This document shows positions 1 through 7,093 of a stretch of DNA of 9,677 bases, one piece after another; the stretch's first letter is position 1, and each line of letters begins with the position of its first letter. Origin of the DNA: Vulcanimicrobiota bacterium (GTDB lineage Bacteria > Eremiobacterota > Eremiobacteria > Baltobacterales > Baltobacteraceae); assembly GCA_028287545.1 (NCBI GenBank), contig JAQBPL010000167.1, positions 1 through 9,677 on the forward strand, read 5' to 3'. The notes under the pieces were generated by a model. The model saw only the letters and a program-made list of their open reading frames with translations, was not told the DNA's origin and ran no database searches. The position numbers and the translations under genes were made by a program.

Positions 1-1
1 A

Positions 2-334
2 GTGCAGAAGAATCTGAGCCTCAGCAGCCACATGTGGGGCGGGTACTGGCTGCTGACCGAAAACGACTGGTGGTCGAAGCTCCCCCGGGATATCGTCGAT
101 ATCGTCACCCGCAACGCCTCGACGATCGCCGACCGGCAGCGCAAGGACGTGATGCGGCTAAACGATACGCTGATCGGGAAGCTCCAATCGCAGGGGATGA
201 GCGTCAATAAGCTCAGCGCCGCCGACCGCGCCACGATGCGCGCGAAGCTGCCGGACTTCTACAAGCGCTGGAAGGCCGAGTTCGGCGACACCGCGTGGTC
301 GCTGCTCGAGTCGTACACCGGCAAACTCGGCTAG
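2..334 (+). CDS. TRAP transporter solute-binding protein, DctP family (C-terminal part only)
   Basis: This is the last ~110 codons of a periplasmic solute-binding protein of a TRAP (tripartite ATP-independent periplasmic) transporter, which captures organic acids or similar solutes and delivers them to the membrane subunits. The frame is open to the left edge, so the first GTG is almost certainly an internal Val codon and the gene is cut by the window. Seen: the segment LSLSSHMWGGYWLL near the start, then W..LP.DI, a long charged helix containing ADRQRKDV, and the ending FYKRWKAEFGDTAWSLLE-YTGKLG. These match the typical C-terminal third of DctP proteins (the .HMW.GYW.L motif, then FY..WK..FG..AW.LLE). 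The ligand cannot be inferred from this fragment. It ends 123 bp before the next gene, with a strong hairpin between, so it likely belongs to a separate transcription unit whose other TRAP genes would lie to the left. Confidence 0.85.
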   Translation: MQKNLSLSSHMWGGYWLLTENDWWSKLPRDIVDIVTRNASTIADRQRKDVMRLNDTLIGKLQSQGMSVNKLSAADRATMRAKLPDFYKRWKAEFGDTAWSLLESYTGKLG

Positions 335-346
335 ACACCGGGCGCG

Positions 347-385
347 GCGGACGAACGGCCGAAGGACCCTCGGCCGTTCGTCCGC
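347..385 (+). terminator. Perfect 16-bp inverted repeat, probable terminator or 3' stabilising hairpin
   Basis: The arm at 347-362 (GCGGACGAACGGCCGA) is the exact reverse complement of 370-385, with a 7-nt loop (AGGACCC). It lies 12 bp after the TRAP-gene stop and 72 bp before the next start. There is no T-run after the second arm (GAGCGATTCC follows) and no A-run before the first, so it is not a textbook intrinsic terminator on either strand. U-tract-poor terminators occur in GC-rich bacteria, and a 3' protective hairpin or a protein-binding dyad are alternatives. Confidence 0.6.
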
Positions 386-457
386 GAGCGATTCCTCCAC
401 CGTGCCGCCTCAGCCGGAGCGGGAGCATCCCCGCGCTCTGACGTACGGACCGCGACG

Positions 458-1246
458 ATGAGCGACCGTGCAGACGACCCTCGCGCGTATGTTTTGGGCG
501 GAAACGCCAGCACGCTCGCCTTCACCTCGAGCTTGGTCCCCGACAACCGGCAGGTAACGGCGTGGCTCGTGCCGCTCGCATGGACGCCGATCGGCGTTGT
601 GCTGGGCGAGAATTGGCAGCGGGTCGGGATCGCCGCGGACAATCTGGCGGGCTGGACCGATCAGACCTTCGACCCGGCTGACGAGCGTTCGTTCGTCTCG
701 TCGCTGCGCGAGCTGGATCTGCTGGCCAGGATCGGCTGGAGCGCGCCCGTCCCCGAGACGCTCGGCGACGACGTGGTCGTGAACCTCGACGACATCCCGG
801 AGGACATCCTCGACGCGCTCGCCCACGCGCCGGAATCGCTCGTGCAGTGCGCGATCTGCCGGCGCACCTGCGTGCGGGACCACTTCGTGTGGAACGAGCG
901 CCGGCTATGCGCGTGGGATTACCATGCCACGGTCTTCGGAAAGCGCGGTCCGTGGCGCGACGCGCCGTACGAAGAGCGTTTGTTCGAAACGCTGCCGCAG
1001 GCACCGTACGTCGCTGCGCCGCTGCTCGAGGAGGTCGGCGTGGACGCCGTGCTGGCGATCGACGGCATCGACGATGCTCTCGCGCGCCGGATCGTGAACG
1101 AGACGATCGGTGCCGACCCGGCACACGCGCATTTGGCGGTGCGCACCAGCGGCGGCTACACGCTGCTGCGTGAGCGTTCCGCCGCGGTCGAACCGGCGGT
1201 CGACGAGGCGCCGCCCGAGCAGCCGCCCGACGGAGAGACGCCCTGA
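458..1246 (+). CDS. Uncharacterised 262-aa protein with a Cys4-His cluster
   Basis: I do not recognise this family. The start is ATG 458; no other start in this frame was seen close upstream and the ribosome-binding site is weak. No signal peptide or membrane segment is evident, so it is probably cytoplasmic. Residues ~10-125 look like a compact alpha/beta region with several Trp (W36, W42, W53, W66). A cysteine cluster follows, C131-x2-C134-x3-C138-x12-C151-x4-H156, in a segment rich in Arg and aromatic residues; this is suggestive of a zinc-binding knuckle but matches no spacing I can name. The C-terminal part (~185-240) is a well-formed helix/strand stretch, and the last ~20 residues are a Pro/Glu-rich acidic tail. 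It overlaps the transpeptidase gene by 4 bp and is the first gene after the upstream hairpin, so it is probably co-expressed with the cell-wall genes. Codon use is like its neighbours, supporting a real gene. Confidence 0.75.
   Translation: MSDRADDPRAYVLGGNASTLAFTSSLVPDNRQVTAWLVPLAWTPIGVVLGENWQRVGIAADNLAGWTDQTFDPADERSFVSSLRELDLLARIGWSAPVPETLGDDVVVNLDDIPEDILDALAHAPESLVQCAICRRTCVRDHFVWNERRLCAWDYHATVFGKRGPWRDAPYEERLFETLPQAPYVAAPLLEEVGVDAVLAIDGIDDALARRIVNETIGADPAHAHLAVRTSGGYTLLRERSAAVEPAVDEAPPEQPPDGETP
1232..1237 (+). promoter_or_regulatory. Ribosome-binding site for the transpeptidase, supporting a CTG start
   Basis: GGAGAG lies 5 nt before the CTG at 1243, inside the 3' end of the upstream gene. 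It is the best Shine-Dalgarno match near this gene and is much too far (68 nt) from the next in-frame GTG at 1306. Confidence 0.55.
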
Positions 1247-2637
1247 CCGAACGCGCGATCGCGCGCCTCGGAGCGCTGTTCATCGGTCTCTTCGCGCTAC
1301 TCGCCGTGCAGCAGCTGCGCGTCGCGGTGATCGACGGACCGGCGCTCGCCGCGCGGTCGAACAATCCGCGCCACGCCGCGATCGCGGTAGGCCGCGGCTC
1401 CATCCTCGCCTCCGACGGAACGCCGCTCGCCGTCACGCGCGGCACCAGACGCGTCTACCCGCAAGGCCCGCTGCTCGCCCAAGTCGTCGGATACGCGTCG
1501 GGGCGGTACGGCACGACCGGGCTCGAGGACTCCTTCGACCGCGTCCTCACCGCGCACACCGACGCGACCGATCCGCTCGCGCAGCTGCAGCAGATCTTCG
1601 CGGGCGCGCACGGTGCCCCGCGCGGCGCCGACGTCGTGACGACACTTGACCTGCAGGTGCAGAGGGCGCTCGTCGCCGGAATCGGACGCTACGCGCGCGC
1701 CGCGGGCGTCGTGCTGGATCCGCGCACCGGCGCCGTCCTCGCGCTCGCCTCCGTCCCGTCGTACGATCCCAACGCCCTCGACGCGAACTGGACGACGCTG
1801 CGGACCGATCCTCGTTCCCCGCTTTTGGACCGGTCGACCGGCGGGTTGTACCCGCCCGGTTCGACCTTCAAGATCGTGACCGCCGCCGACGCCCTGGACG
1901 CCGGCGTCGTGACGCCGGACTCGACGTTCAATGATAGCGGCGGCTTCACGGTGGGCAACTTCACCGTGCACAACGATGAAGAAGAAACGACTGGGACGCA
2001 AAATCTCACCGGCGCATTCGCGCTCAGCTCCAACGTCGACTTCGCGCAGATCGCGCTGCGGCTCGGAGTCGACCGGTGGTTCGAGTACGCTGCCAAATGG
2101 CAGCTGGGCGGGAACGTCGAGTTCGACTTGCCGGTGACGCGCGATCGCCTTCCGGCGAAGTCGGACGTGTACGGGGGAATCTTGGCGCAGCTCGGGTTCG
2201 GACAGGCGTCGCTGCTGGTCACGCCGATGCGCATGGCGCTGGTCGGCGCGACGATCGCCCACGGCGGCACGACGCCGCGGCCGTATCTCGTGCGGCGCAT
2301 CGCGGGCAGCGAAACGGGTCTCGCCACCCGGCCGGAGACCCTCGCCCAACCGATCTCGGCCGAGACCGCGAGCGCCGTTCGCGACATGATGATCGCCGTC
2401 GTGAAGCGGGGCACCGGCACCGCCGCGCGCCTGCCGGCCGTCACGGTCGCCGGAAAGACCGGGACGGCGACCAACCCGCACGGCCGCTCGCACGCGTGGT
2501 TCGTCGCCTTCGCACCGGCGCAAGCTCCGCGCGTCGCGGTCGCCGTCGTGGTCGAAAACGTCGGCTACGGCGGAACCTACGCCGCGCCGATCGCCCGCGA
2601 GGTCCTGCGGGTAGCCCTTAGCCGGTCGCGAAGTTAG
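1243..2637 (+). CDS. pbpA: Class B penicillin-binding protein, PbpA/FtsI-like D,D-transpeptidase
   Basis: A membrane-anchored transpeptidase that cross-links peptidoglycan stem peptides outside the cytoplasmic membrane. The three active-site motifs are in order: S207-T-F-K210 (in PPGSTFKIV), S262-S-N264 and K405-T-G-T408. The ending HAWFVAFAP...AVAVVVEN is typical of the transpeptidase fold. The short N-terminal region with NNPRHA and GRGSILASDGTPLA resembles the PbpA group of Actinobacteria, and the length (464 aa) fits. Start choice: no ATG/GTG/TTG gives a full N terminus. GTG 1306 would begin after the hydrophobic helix, whereas CTG 1243 adds TERAIARLGALFIGLFALLAV, the expected signal anchor. 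CTG 1243 has a good ribosome-binding site and overlaps the previous stop by 4 bp (CTGA, equivalent to the usual ATGA). It sits directly upstream of a PASTA kinase, as pbpA does in actinobacterial pbpA-pknB clusters, but no rodA/ftsW gene is present here. The symbol is by similarity of motif and context; the exact subgroup is inferred. Confidence 0.9.
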   Translation: MTERAIARLGALFIGLFALLAVQQLRVAVIDGPALAARSNNPRHAAIAVGRGSILASDGTPLAVTRGTRRVYPQGPLLAQVVGYASGRYGTTGLEDSFDRVLTAHTDATDPLAQLQQIFAGAHGAPRGADVVTTLDLQVQRALVAGIGRYARAAGVVLDPRTGAVLALASVPSYDPNALDANWTTLRTDPRSPLLDRSTGGLYPPGSTFKIVTAADALDAGVVTPDSTFNDSGGFTVGNFTVHNDEEETTGTQNLTGAFALSSNVDFAQIALRLGVDRWFEYAAKWQLGGNVEFDLPVTRDRLPAKSDVYGGILAQLGFGQASLLVTPMRMALVGATIAHGGTTPRPYLVRRIAGSETGLATRPETLAQPISAETASAVRDMMIAVVKRGTGTAARLPAVTVAGKTGTATNPHGRSHAWFVAFAPAQAPRVAVAVVVENVGYGGTYAAPIAREVLRVALSRSRS

Positions 2638-2708
2638 CATGAGCATGGTGGCGGAGCGAGCGCAGCAGGATCGGCCCTTGTTCTGGCGTGGAGCGTAGGG
2701 AGCGCGCC
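2638..2708 (+). other. 71-bp spacer before the kinase gene, containing a 19-codon ORF
   Basis: This is the only gap of more than 2 bp between 458 and 9513. It holds ATG 2639 (1 nt after the transpeptidase stop), which opens a 19-residue frame, MSMVAERAQQDRPLFWRGA, ending with TAG at 2696-2698 inside the kinase ribosome-binding site. I see no convincing -35/-10 pair or hairpin. The ORF may be chance; a leader peptide for coupled translation of the kinase is a speculative alternative. Confidence 0.2.
2697..2702 (+). promoter_or_regulatory. Ribosome-binding site that places the kinase start at GTG 2709
   Basis: AGGGAG ends 6 nt before GTG 2709. The alternative upstream GTG at 2688, which would add MERRERA, has no comparable site in front of it, and the family consensus begins near residue 10 of the shorter form. 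Confidence 0.6.
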
Positions 2709-4772
2709 GTGCAAGCTCAACAACTCTTGAACAATCGTTACCGGGTCGACGGCCTGCTGGGCAACGGCGGGATGGCGCTCGTCTACGTCGGTACCGATAC
2801 GCTGCTGCGCCGGCGGGTCGCGATCAAGGTGCTGCGCGATCAGTACGCCTCGGACGACGATTTCGTCAAGCGCTTCTCGTACGAGGCGCAGTCGGCCGCG
2901 AAGCTCTCGCACCCGAACATCGTCAACATCTACGATTTCGGCGTCGAGAACGACGCCTACTACATCGTCATGGAGCTGGTCGACGGTTCGACGCTCGGCG
3001 AGCTGCTGACCGAAGAGCGCGTCCTGCCCGAAGGCGTCGCGGTCGACTACGCGATCCAGATCGCCAGCGGTCTAGCGTACGCGCACCGTCAGGGCCTGCT
3101 GCACCGCGACGTCAAGCCGGCCAACATCCTGGTGACCAAGGACGACGTCGTCAAGCTCAGCGACTTCGGCATCGCGCGCGCCGTCTCGGAGCACACGCTG
3201 GGCGTGACACAGCCCGGCATGGTCATGGGGAGCGTCGCGTACATCTCGCCGGAACAGGCGCAGAACCACGAGCTGGACGAGCGCAGCGACCTCTACTCCG
3301 TCGGCGTCGTGCTCTATCAGATGCTGGTCGGCGCGCTGCCGTTCAGCGGCGACACGCCGGTCGCCGTCGCGATCAAGCACGTCTCACAGGCACCGCCGGT
3401 GATCGATCCCGCCGTCACCGGCGTCAGCCCGGCGGTCGCGGCGATCGTCGCGCGGCTGCTGCGCAAGAGCCCGCAAGAGCGCTTTTCCTCGGCCACCGAA
3501 CTCGCCAGCGCCTTGCGCGAAGCGCGCGAGCGCCCGCTGATCGCCGGCCCGATCCCGGATCCTTCGATCGTCCCCGGGCGCCCGCTCCCTCCGAGCCAGC
3601 CACCGCCGCGCCGGTCCGTCGCACCGGACCGTCCGGAAGAGTGGTCCGCCACGGCGGTCGACGAGGACGTCCCGCCGCGGCGCAACTTCCGGTGGATCGC
3701 GATGCCGCTGCTGCTGCTGGCCGCGATCGTGATCGGCTTCTTTGCGCTGCGCGGCTTGGGGCCGAAGCCCGACATCGCGGTCCCGAACCTTCAGGGGATG
3801 AGCGCGACCGTCGCGCAGCAGCGGCTCTTCGCGCTAGGCCTGAAGGCTGCGGTGAACCAAGAGCCGAGCGAGACGGTCCCGCAAGACCACGTCACGCGCG
3901 AAGATCCGCCGCCAGGCACGAAGCTTGCGCGGGACGCGCAGGTGACGCTCTTCGTCTCCGATGGCCTGCCGAAGGTCGTCGTCCCCGACGTGCGCCAGTA
4001 CAGCGCCGCCGACGCGCAGCGGTCGCTGGCGAACGTGAAGCTGCGGGCCAAAGTGACGGGCGTGTGGAGCAGCAAGCCGACGGGCGAGGTCATCGACCTC
4101 AACCCGCCGCCCGGCTCGCAGGTACGTGAGAACACGACGATCGCGCTCACTGTCTCCAAAGGGGTGAAGCCGATCCAGGTGCCGAGCCTGATCAACCTCT
4201 CGGTCGACGACGCGCGCCGCAAGCTCGCCGCGCTCGGCTTGACGCTCACCGTCGGTCAGTCCACCGAGAGCGACGCGATCCCGGCCAACGCGATCGCCTC
4301 GCAGTCGCCCGACCCCGGCCAGACCGTCGCGCCGAACAGCACCGTGACCGTCGTGGTCAGCACGGGTTCGGCCGCGGTCGACGTGCCGAACGTCGTCGGC
4401 AGCGATCCCGACGCCGCGCAGGCCGCCCTCACGCTGGCGGGCTTCCAGCCGGTCCTGGCCTACAACGTCGATCCGACCAACGCCAGCGGCAAGGTCGCGA
4501 TCCAGAATCCCGAGGCGGGATCGAAGGCGAAGAAGGGCTCCAAGGTCACGATCTACGTCAGCGTCCCGGGCTCGGTCCCCGACGTCGCCGGGATGAGCCT
4601 CGACGAAGCCAAGCGCGTCATCATGGCATCCGGCTACAAGGTCGGCAACATCGTCTACACGCAGGACGCCTCGGTCCAAGAAGGTCAGGTCGTGCGCACC
4701 GAGCCGGAACAGAACACGCCGCTCCATCCCGGTGAATCGGTCAACATCACCGTGATGCACACCGGCGGGTAA
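2709..4772 (+). CDS. Membrane Ser/Thr protein kinase with five extracellular PASTA repeats (PknB/PrkC/StkP type)
   Basis: This is a eukaryotic-like kinase that senses peptidoglycan or lipid II through PASTA domains and phosphorylates wall-synthesis and division proteins. Numbered from GTG 2709 (687 aa), the cytoplasmic kinase domain covers ~11-272: Gly loop LGNGGMALV (17-25), ATP-binding K40 in VAIK, catalytic H132-R-D134, K136-P-A-N139, Mg-binding D152-F-G154 and SPE in the activation segment end (180-182). T163 and T167 in the activation loop are plausible autophosphorylation sites. A Pro/Arg-rich linker (~280-325) leads to a single membrane helix (~329-347, WIAMPLLLLAAIVIGFFAL). Five PASTA repeats follow, starting near VPNLQG (358), VPDVRQ (425), VPSLIN (491), VPNVVG (559) and VPDVAG (623). 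All key kinase residues are present, so it should be active. It follows the transpeptidase gene, a likely substrate or functional partner. Its stop overlaps the ruvC start (TAATG). The matching PP2C phosphatase and FHA proteins seen in similar clusters are absent from the window. Confidence 0.96.
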   Translation: MQAQQLLNNRYRVDGLLGNGGMALVYVGTDTLLRRRVAIKVLRDQYASDDDFVKRFSYEAQSAAKLSHPNIVNIYDFGVENDAYYIVMELVDGSTLGELLTEERVLPEGVAVDYAIQIASGLAYAHRQGLLHRDVKPANILVTKDDVVKLSDFGIARAVSEHTLGVTQPGMVMGSVAYISPEQAQNHELDERSDLYSVGVVLYQMLVGALPFSGDTPVAVAIKHVSQAPPVIDPAVTGVSPAVAAIVARLLRKSPQERFSSATELASALREARERPLIAGPIPDPSIVPGRPLPPSQPPPRRSVAPDRPEEWSATAVDEDVPPRRNFRWIAMPLLLLAAIVIGFFALRGLGPKPDIAVPNLQGMSATVAQQRLFALGLKAAVNQEPSETVPQDHVTREDPPPGTKLARDAQVTLFVSDGLPKVVVPDVRQYSAADAQRSLANVKLRAKVTGVWSSKPTGEVIDLNPPPGSQVRENTTIALTVSKGVKPIQVPSLINLSVDDARRKLAALGLTLTVGQSTESDAIPANAIASQSPDPGQTVAPNSTVTVVVSTGSAAVDVPNVVGSDPDAAQAALTLAGFQPVLAYNVDPTNASGKVAIQNPEAGSKAKKGSKVTIYVSVPGSVPDVAGMSLDEAKRVIMASGYKVGNIVYTQDASVQEGQVVRTEPEQNTPLHPGESVNITVMHTGG

Positions 4773-5353
4773 TGACCAGCCGCCGCATCCTCGGGGTCGA
4801 CCCCGGCCTGCGCACCACGGGCTACGGCGTCATCGAGATGCGCGAGGGCAGCCCGCGACTCGTCGAGGGCGGCGTCCTCCAGCCGAGGGCGACGCTGCGC
4901 CTCGAGGACCGGCTGGTGCAGCTGCACGATGCGATGGTGGAGGTTGTGCTCGCGACGCGCCCGGACTGCATGGTGATCGAAGAGCTCTGGACGGCCTACG
5001 AGCACCCGCAGACGGCGGTGCTGATGGGCCACGCGCGCGGCGTCATCGCGTTCGCCGCCGGATCGCACGGGGTGATCGTCCATCACCTCGCGCACACGAT
5101 CGTCAAGCGCGCGCTCACCGGCAGCGGCTCGGCGAAGAAGGCGCAAGTCAAAGGGATGGTCGTCCAACTCCTCGGCTTGAGCGCACCGCCGCAGCCCGAC
5201 GACGTCTCCGACGCCCTCGCGCTCGCCATCGCGTTCGCCAACGTGGAAGCACAACGGGACCGCTTCGCCGAACTCGGCGTCGTGATGCCCACCGGCCGGA
5301 CCCGCGCGACCGCGATGATGACGCGCGCGTCCTCGGCGAAACGCGCGAAGTAG
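4772..5353 (+). CDS. ruvC: Holliday junction resolvase RuvC
   Basis: A dimeric endonuclease that cuts Holliday junctions symmetrically, acting with RuvAB in recombinational repair. At 193 aa it is slightly longer than E. coli RuvC (173 aa). The acidic catalytic residues are in place: D10 in ILGVDPG, E70 in VIEELW, and D144 and D147 in DDVSDALALAIA, corresponding to E. coli D7, E66, D138 and D141. GHARG (86-90) and the Lys-rich TGSGSAKKAQVKGMV region (DNA binding) are also typical. The C-terminal ~30 residues are a basic tail (ends RASSAKRAK) beyond the catalytic core. The ATG shares one base with the kinase stop (TAATG), implying translational coupling, and ruvA begins 1 nt after its stop. 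There is no LexA-like box or promoter visible in front of it, so expression probably depends on the upstream operon. Confidence 0.97.
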   Translation: MTSRRILGVDPGLRTTGYGVIEMREGSPRLVEGGVLQPRATLRLEDRLVQLHDAMVEVVLATRPDCMVIEELWTAYEHPQTAVLMGHARGVIAFAAGSHGVIVHHLAHTIVKRALTGSGSAKKAQVKGMVVQLLGLSAPPQPDDVSDALALAIAFANVEAQRDRFAELGVVMPTGRTRATAMMTRASSAKRAK

Positions 5354-5354
5354 G

Positions 5355-5996
5355 ATGTTCTCCCGACTCTCCGGTTCCGTGGTGGAACGCACGGGCGAGG
5401 TCGTGCGCGTCGACGCCGGCGGCCTGACGTACGACGTGGTGCTGCCGCCGAGCGTGGCGGCGAAGGTGCCGGATGCCGAAGGTGCGCCGGTGACGCTGGA
5501 GATCTACTCCCAGCTGGCGATCGACGGCAACTCCGGACGCTACACGTTCTTCGGCTTCAGCAACGGGATCGAGCGCGAGTTCTTCGAGGCGCTCCTTTCG
5601 GTCGCATCGATCGGGCCGAAGTCGGCGGCGCGCGCGTTCTCGGCGCCGATGGCGCGCATCGCGCGGGCGATCGACGAAGGCGACCACGTGTTCTTGAAGA
5701 CCCTGCCCGGCATCGGACAGCAGAAGGCGCGCGACATCGTCGCGAAGCTGCAAGGCAAGGTCGCGCGCTTCCTACTGATTCAAGACGCACCCGCGCGCGC
5801 CGTCGCCGAGGCGGCGCCGATGCCCGAATTCGCCGGCGAAGCGTTGGCCGTGCTCCTGCAGCTGGCGTACAAACGCGTCGAAGCCGAGGCGATGATCGCC
5901 GAGACGCTCGAGAAAGCGCCCCACGTCAAGGATGCGGAGACGCTCCTCGCCGAGATCTACCGCCAGCGGAAAACCGCCACCGGAGCCGTCGCATGA
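5355..5996 (+). CDS. ruvA: Holliday junction branch-migration protein RuvA
   Basis: RuvA binds four-way junctions as a tetramer and loads RuvB. At 213 aa it is near the usual ~200. Domain I, an OB fold (1-~65), begins MFSRLSGSVVE and includes LTYDVVLP. Domain II has two helix-hairpin-helix motifs, SVASIGPKSAARAF (82-95) and TLPGIGQQKARDIVAKL (116-132). Domain III (~158-206) is the RuvB-binding three-helix bundle, joined by an Ala/Pro-rich linker. One oddity: the acidic-pin region, which in E. coli carries E55-D56 before LLYGF, here reads AIDGNSGRYTFFGF (55-68), with only one acidic residue and apparently a few extra residues. The start fits the family start (MI..L.G.V), although the Shine-Dalgarno site is poor (only AGTAGG directly against the ATG). 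It overlaps ruvB by 4 bp (ATGA). Confidence 0.96.
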   Translation: MFSRLSGSVVERTGEVVRVDAGGLTYDVVLPPSVAAKVPDAEGAPVTLEIYSQLAIDGNSGRYTFFGFSNGIEREFFEALLSVASIGPKSAARAFSAPMARIARAIDEGDHVFLKTLPGIGQQKARDIVAKLQGKVARFLLIQDAPARAVAEAAPMPEFAGEALAVLLQLAYKRVEAEAMIAETLEKAPHVKDAETLLAEIYRQRKTATGAVA

Positions 5997-7093
5997 GCGG
6001 TGCGGATTCTGGGGCCGAGCGCCCTACGACTGTGCGCAAGAAAATCGTTGGGTCCGACGCGTCGGGCGCAGTGGAAGAAGAGCGCGTCGTTGGTGTCGAT
6101 GCGACGCTCGAAGACGAAGTCTATGGTGCGACGCTGCGGCCGCGCAGCTTCGAGGACTACGTCGGGCAGGAGCAGGTTGTCGACAACCTGCGCATCGCGA
6201 TCGATGCGGCGGCGCGGCGCGGCGAACCGCTCGAGCACGTGCTGTTCTCGGGACCGCCTGGTCTCGGCAAGACGACGCTGGCCAACCTGATCGCGCGCGC
6301 GACCGGCGGAACGCTGCGGCCGACGTCGGGTCCGACGCTCGAGAAGCCGAAGGATCTGGTCGGAATTCTGACCGCGCTCGAGAGCGGCGACGTGCTGTTC
6401 ATCGACGAGATCCATCGGCTCGGGACCGTGGTCGAAGAGTACCTCTATCCGGCGATGGAAGATTTCCAGATCGACTTCGTCGTCGATCGCGGTGCGTACG
6501 CGAAGACGCTCAAGCTGCCGCTCAAGCGGTTCACGCTGGTCGGCGCGACGACGCGCGCCGGGATGCTTTCCGCGCCGCTGCGCGATCGCTTCGGCATCGT
6601 GCACCATCTCTCGTACTACGAACCGGCCGAGCTGCAGCGCATCGTCGAACGCAGCGCCCGCGTGCTCGAGATCGCGATCGAACCCGGCGGCGCGCAGACG
6701 ATCGCGCAGCGCAGCCGCGGCACCCCGCGCATCGCCAACCGTCTGCTGCGCCGCGTGCGCGACTTCGCAGAGGTTCGCGCGGGCGGCGTCATCACCGCCG
6801 AAGTCGCCGACGAAGCGCTGCGGCGCGAGGGCGTCGATTCGCTCGGTCTCGACCGGTTGGACCGGGCCTTTCTCGAGACGATCGCGCGGCAGTACGGCGG
6901 CGGGCCGGTCGGGATCAACGCGATCGCGGCGACGCTCACCGAGGACGTCGAGACGCTCGAGGACGTCGTCGAGCCGTTCTTGCTGAAGATGGGCCTCGTG
7001 CAGCGCACCGCCAGCGGCCGCAAGACGACCGCCGCGGCTCATGCCCACTTGCAGATCGCCGGAGGCACCAGCGTGCAGCCTCGCCTGCTGTGA
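5993..7093 (+). CDS. ruvB: Holliday junction branch-migration helicase RuvB
   Basis: A hexameric AAA+ motor that drives branch migration with RuvA. Motifs: Walker A GPPGLGKT (87-94); Walker B VLFIDEIH (134-141); sensor 1 GATTRAG (184-190); arginine-finger region APLRDRFG (194-201); sensor 2 GTPRIANRLLRR (243-254). The C-terminal winged helix holds YGGGPVGINAIAATL (301-315) and ends near the RTASGRK segment (338-344). At 366 aa it is a little longer than E. coli RuvB (336), largely because of ~20 extra residues before the conserved LRPRSFEDYVGQ. The extra region is charged and probably disordered. GGAG at 5982-5985 lies 7 nt before the ATG, and the ATG overlaps the ruvA stop (ATGA). The last 4 bases overlap the next gene (GTGA). 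Confidence 0.98.
   Translation: MSGADSGAERPTTVRKKIVGSDASGAVEEERVVGVDATLEDEVYGATLRPRSFEDYVGQEQVVDNLRIAIDAAARRGEPLEHVLFSGPPGLGKTTLANLIARATGGTLRPTSGPTLEKPKDLVGILTALESGDVLFIDEIHRLGTVVEEYLYPAMEDFQIDFVVDRGAYAKTLKLPLKRFTLVGATTRAGMLSAPLRDRFGIVHHLSYYEPAELQRIVERSARVLEIAIEPGGAQTIAQRSRGTPRIANRLLRRVRDFAEVRAGGVITAEVADEALRREGVDSLGLDRLDRAFLETIARQYGGGPVGINAIAATLTEDVETLEDVVEPFLLKMGLVQRTASGRKTTAAAHAHLQIAGGTSVQPRLL

Noticed and set aside
1297..2646. Long open frame on the - strand (449 codons) opposite the transpeptidase gene
   Set aside because: It is the mirror of a clear PBP with all active-site motifs; the translation is Arg/Gly/Asp-rich with no recognisable domain. Such antisense frames are usual in GC-rich coding DNA.
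2688..2708. Upstream GTG start for the kinase (adds MERRERA)
   Set aside because: It lacks a ribosome-binding site, whereas GTG 2709 has AGGGAG at good spacing and fits the family start.
3834..4760. 308-codon - strand frame opposite the PASTA repeats
   Set aside because: It has low-complexity Arg/Asp/Val/Gly composition and no motif, and it lies wholly within a well-supported kinase gene.
3777..4766. Possible tandem DNA repeat in the kinase 3' half
   Set aside because: The repetition is at the protein-domain level (five PASTA repeats); the DNA copies are too diverged to be a recent repeat.
5932..7089. 5' extension of the SpoIID reading frame through ruvB
   Set aside because: The frame is open for over 1 kb upstream but the translation there is Arg-rich noise out of frame with RuvB; the true start is GTG 7090.
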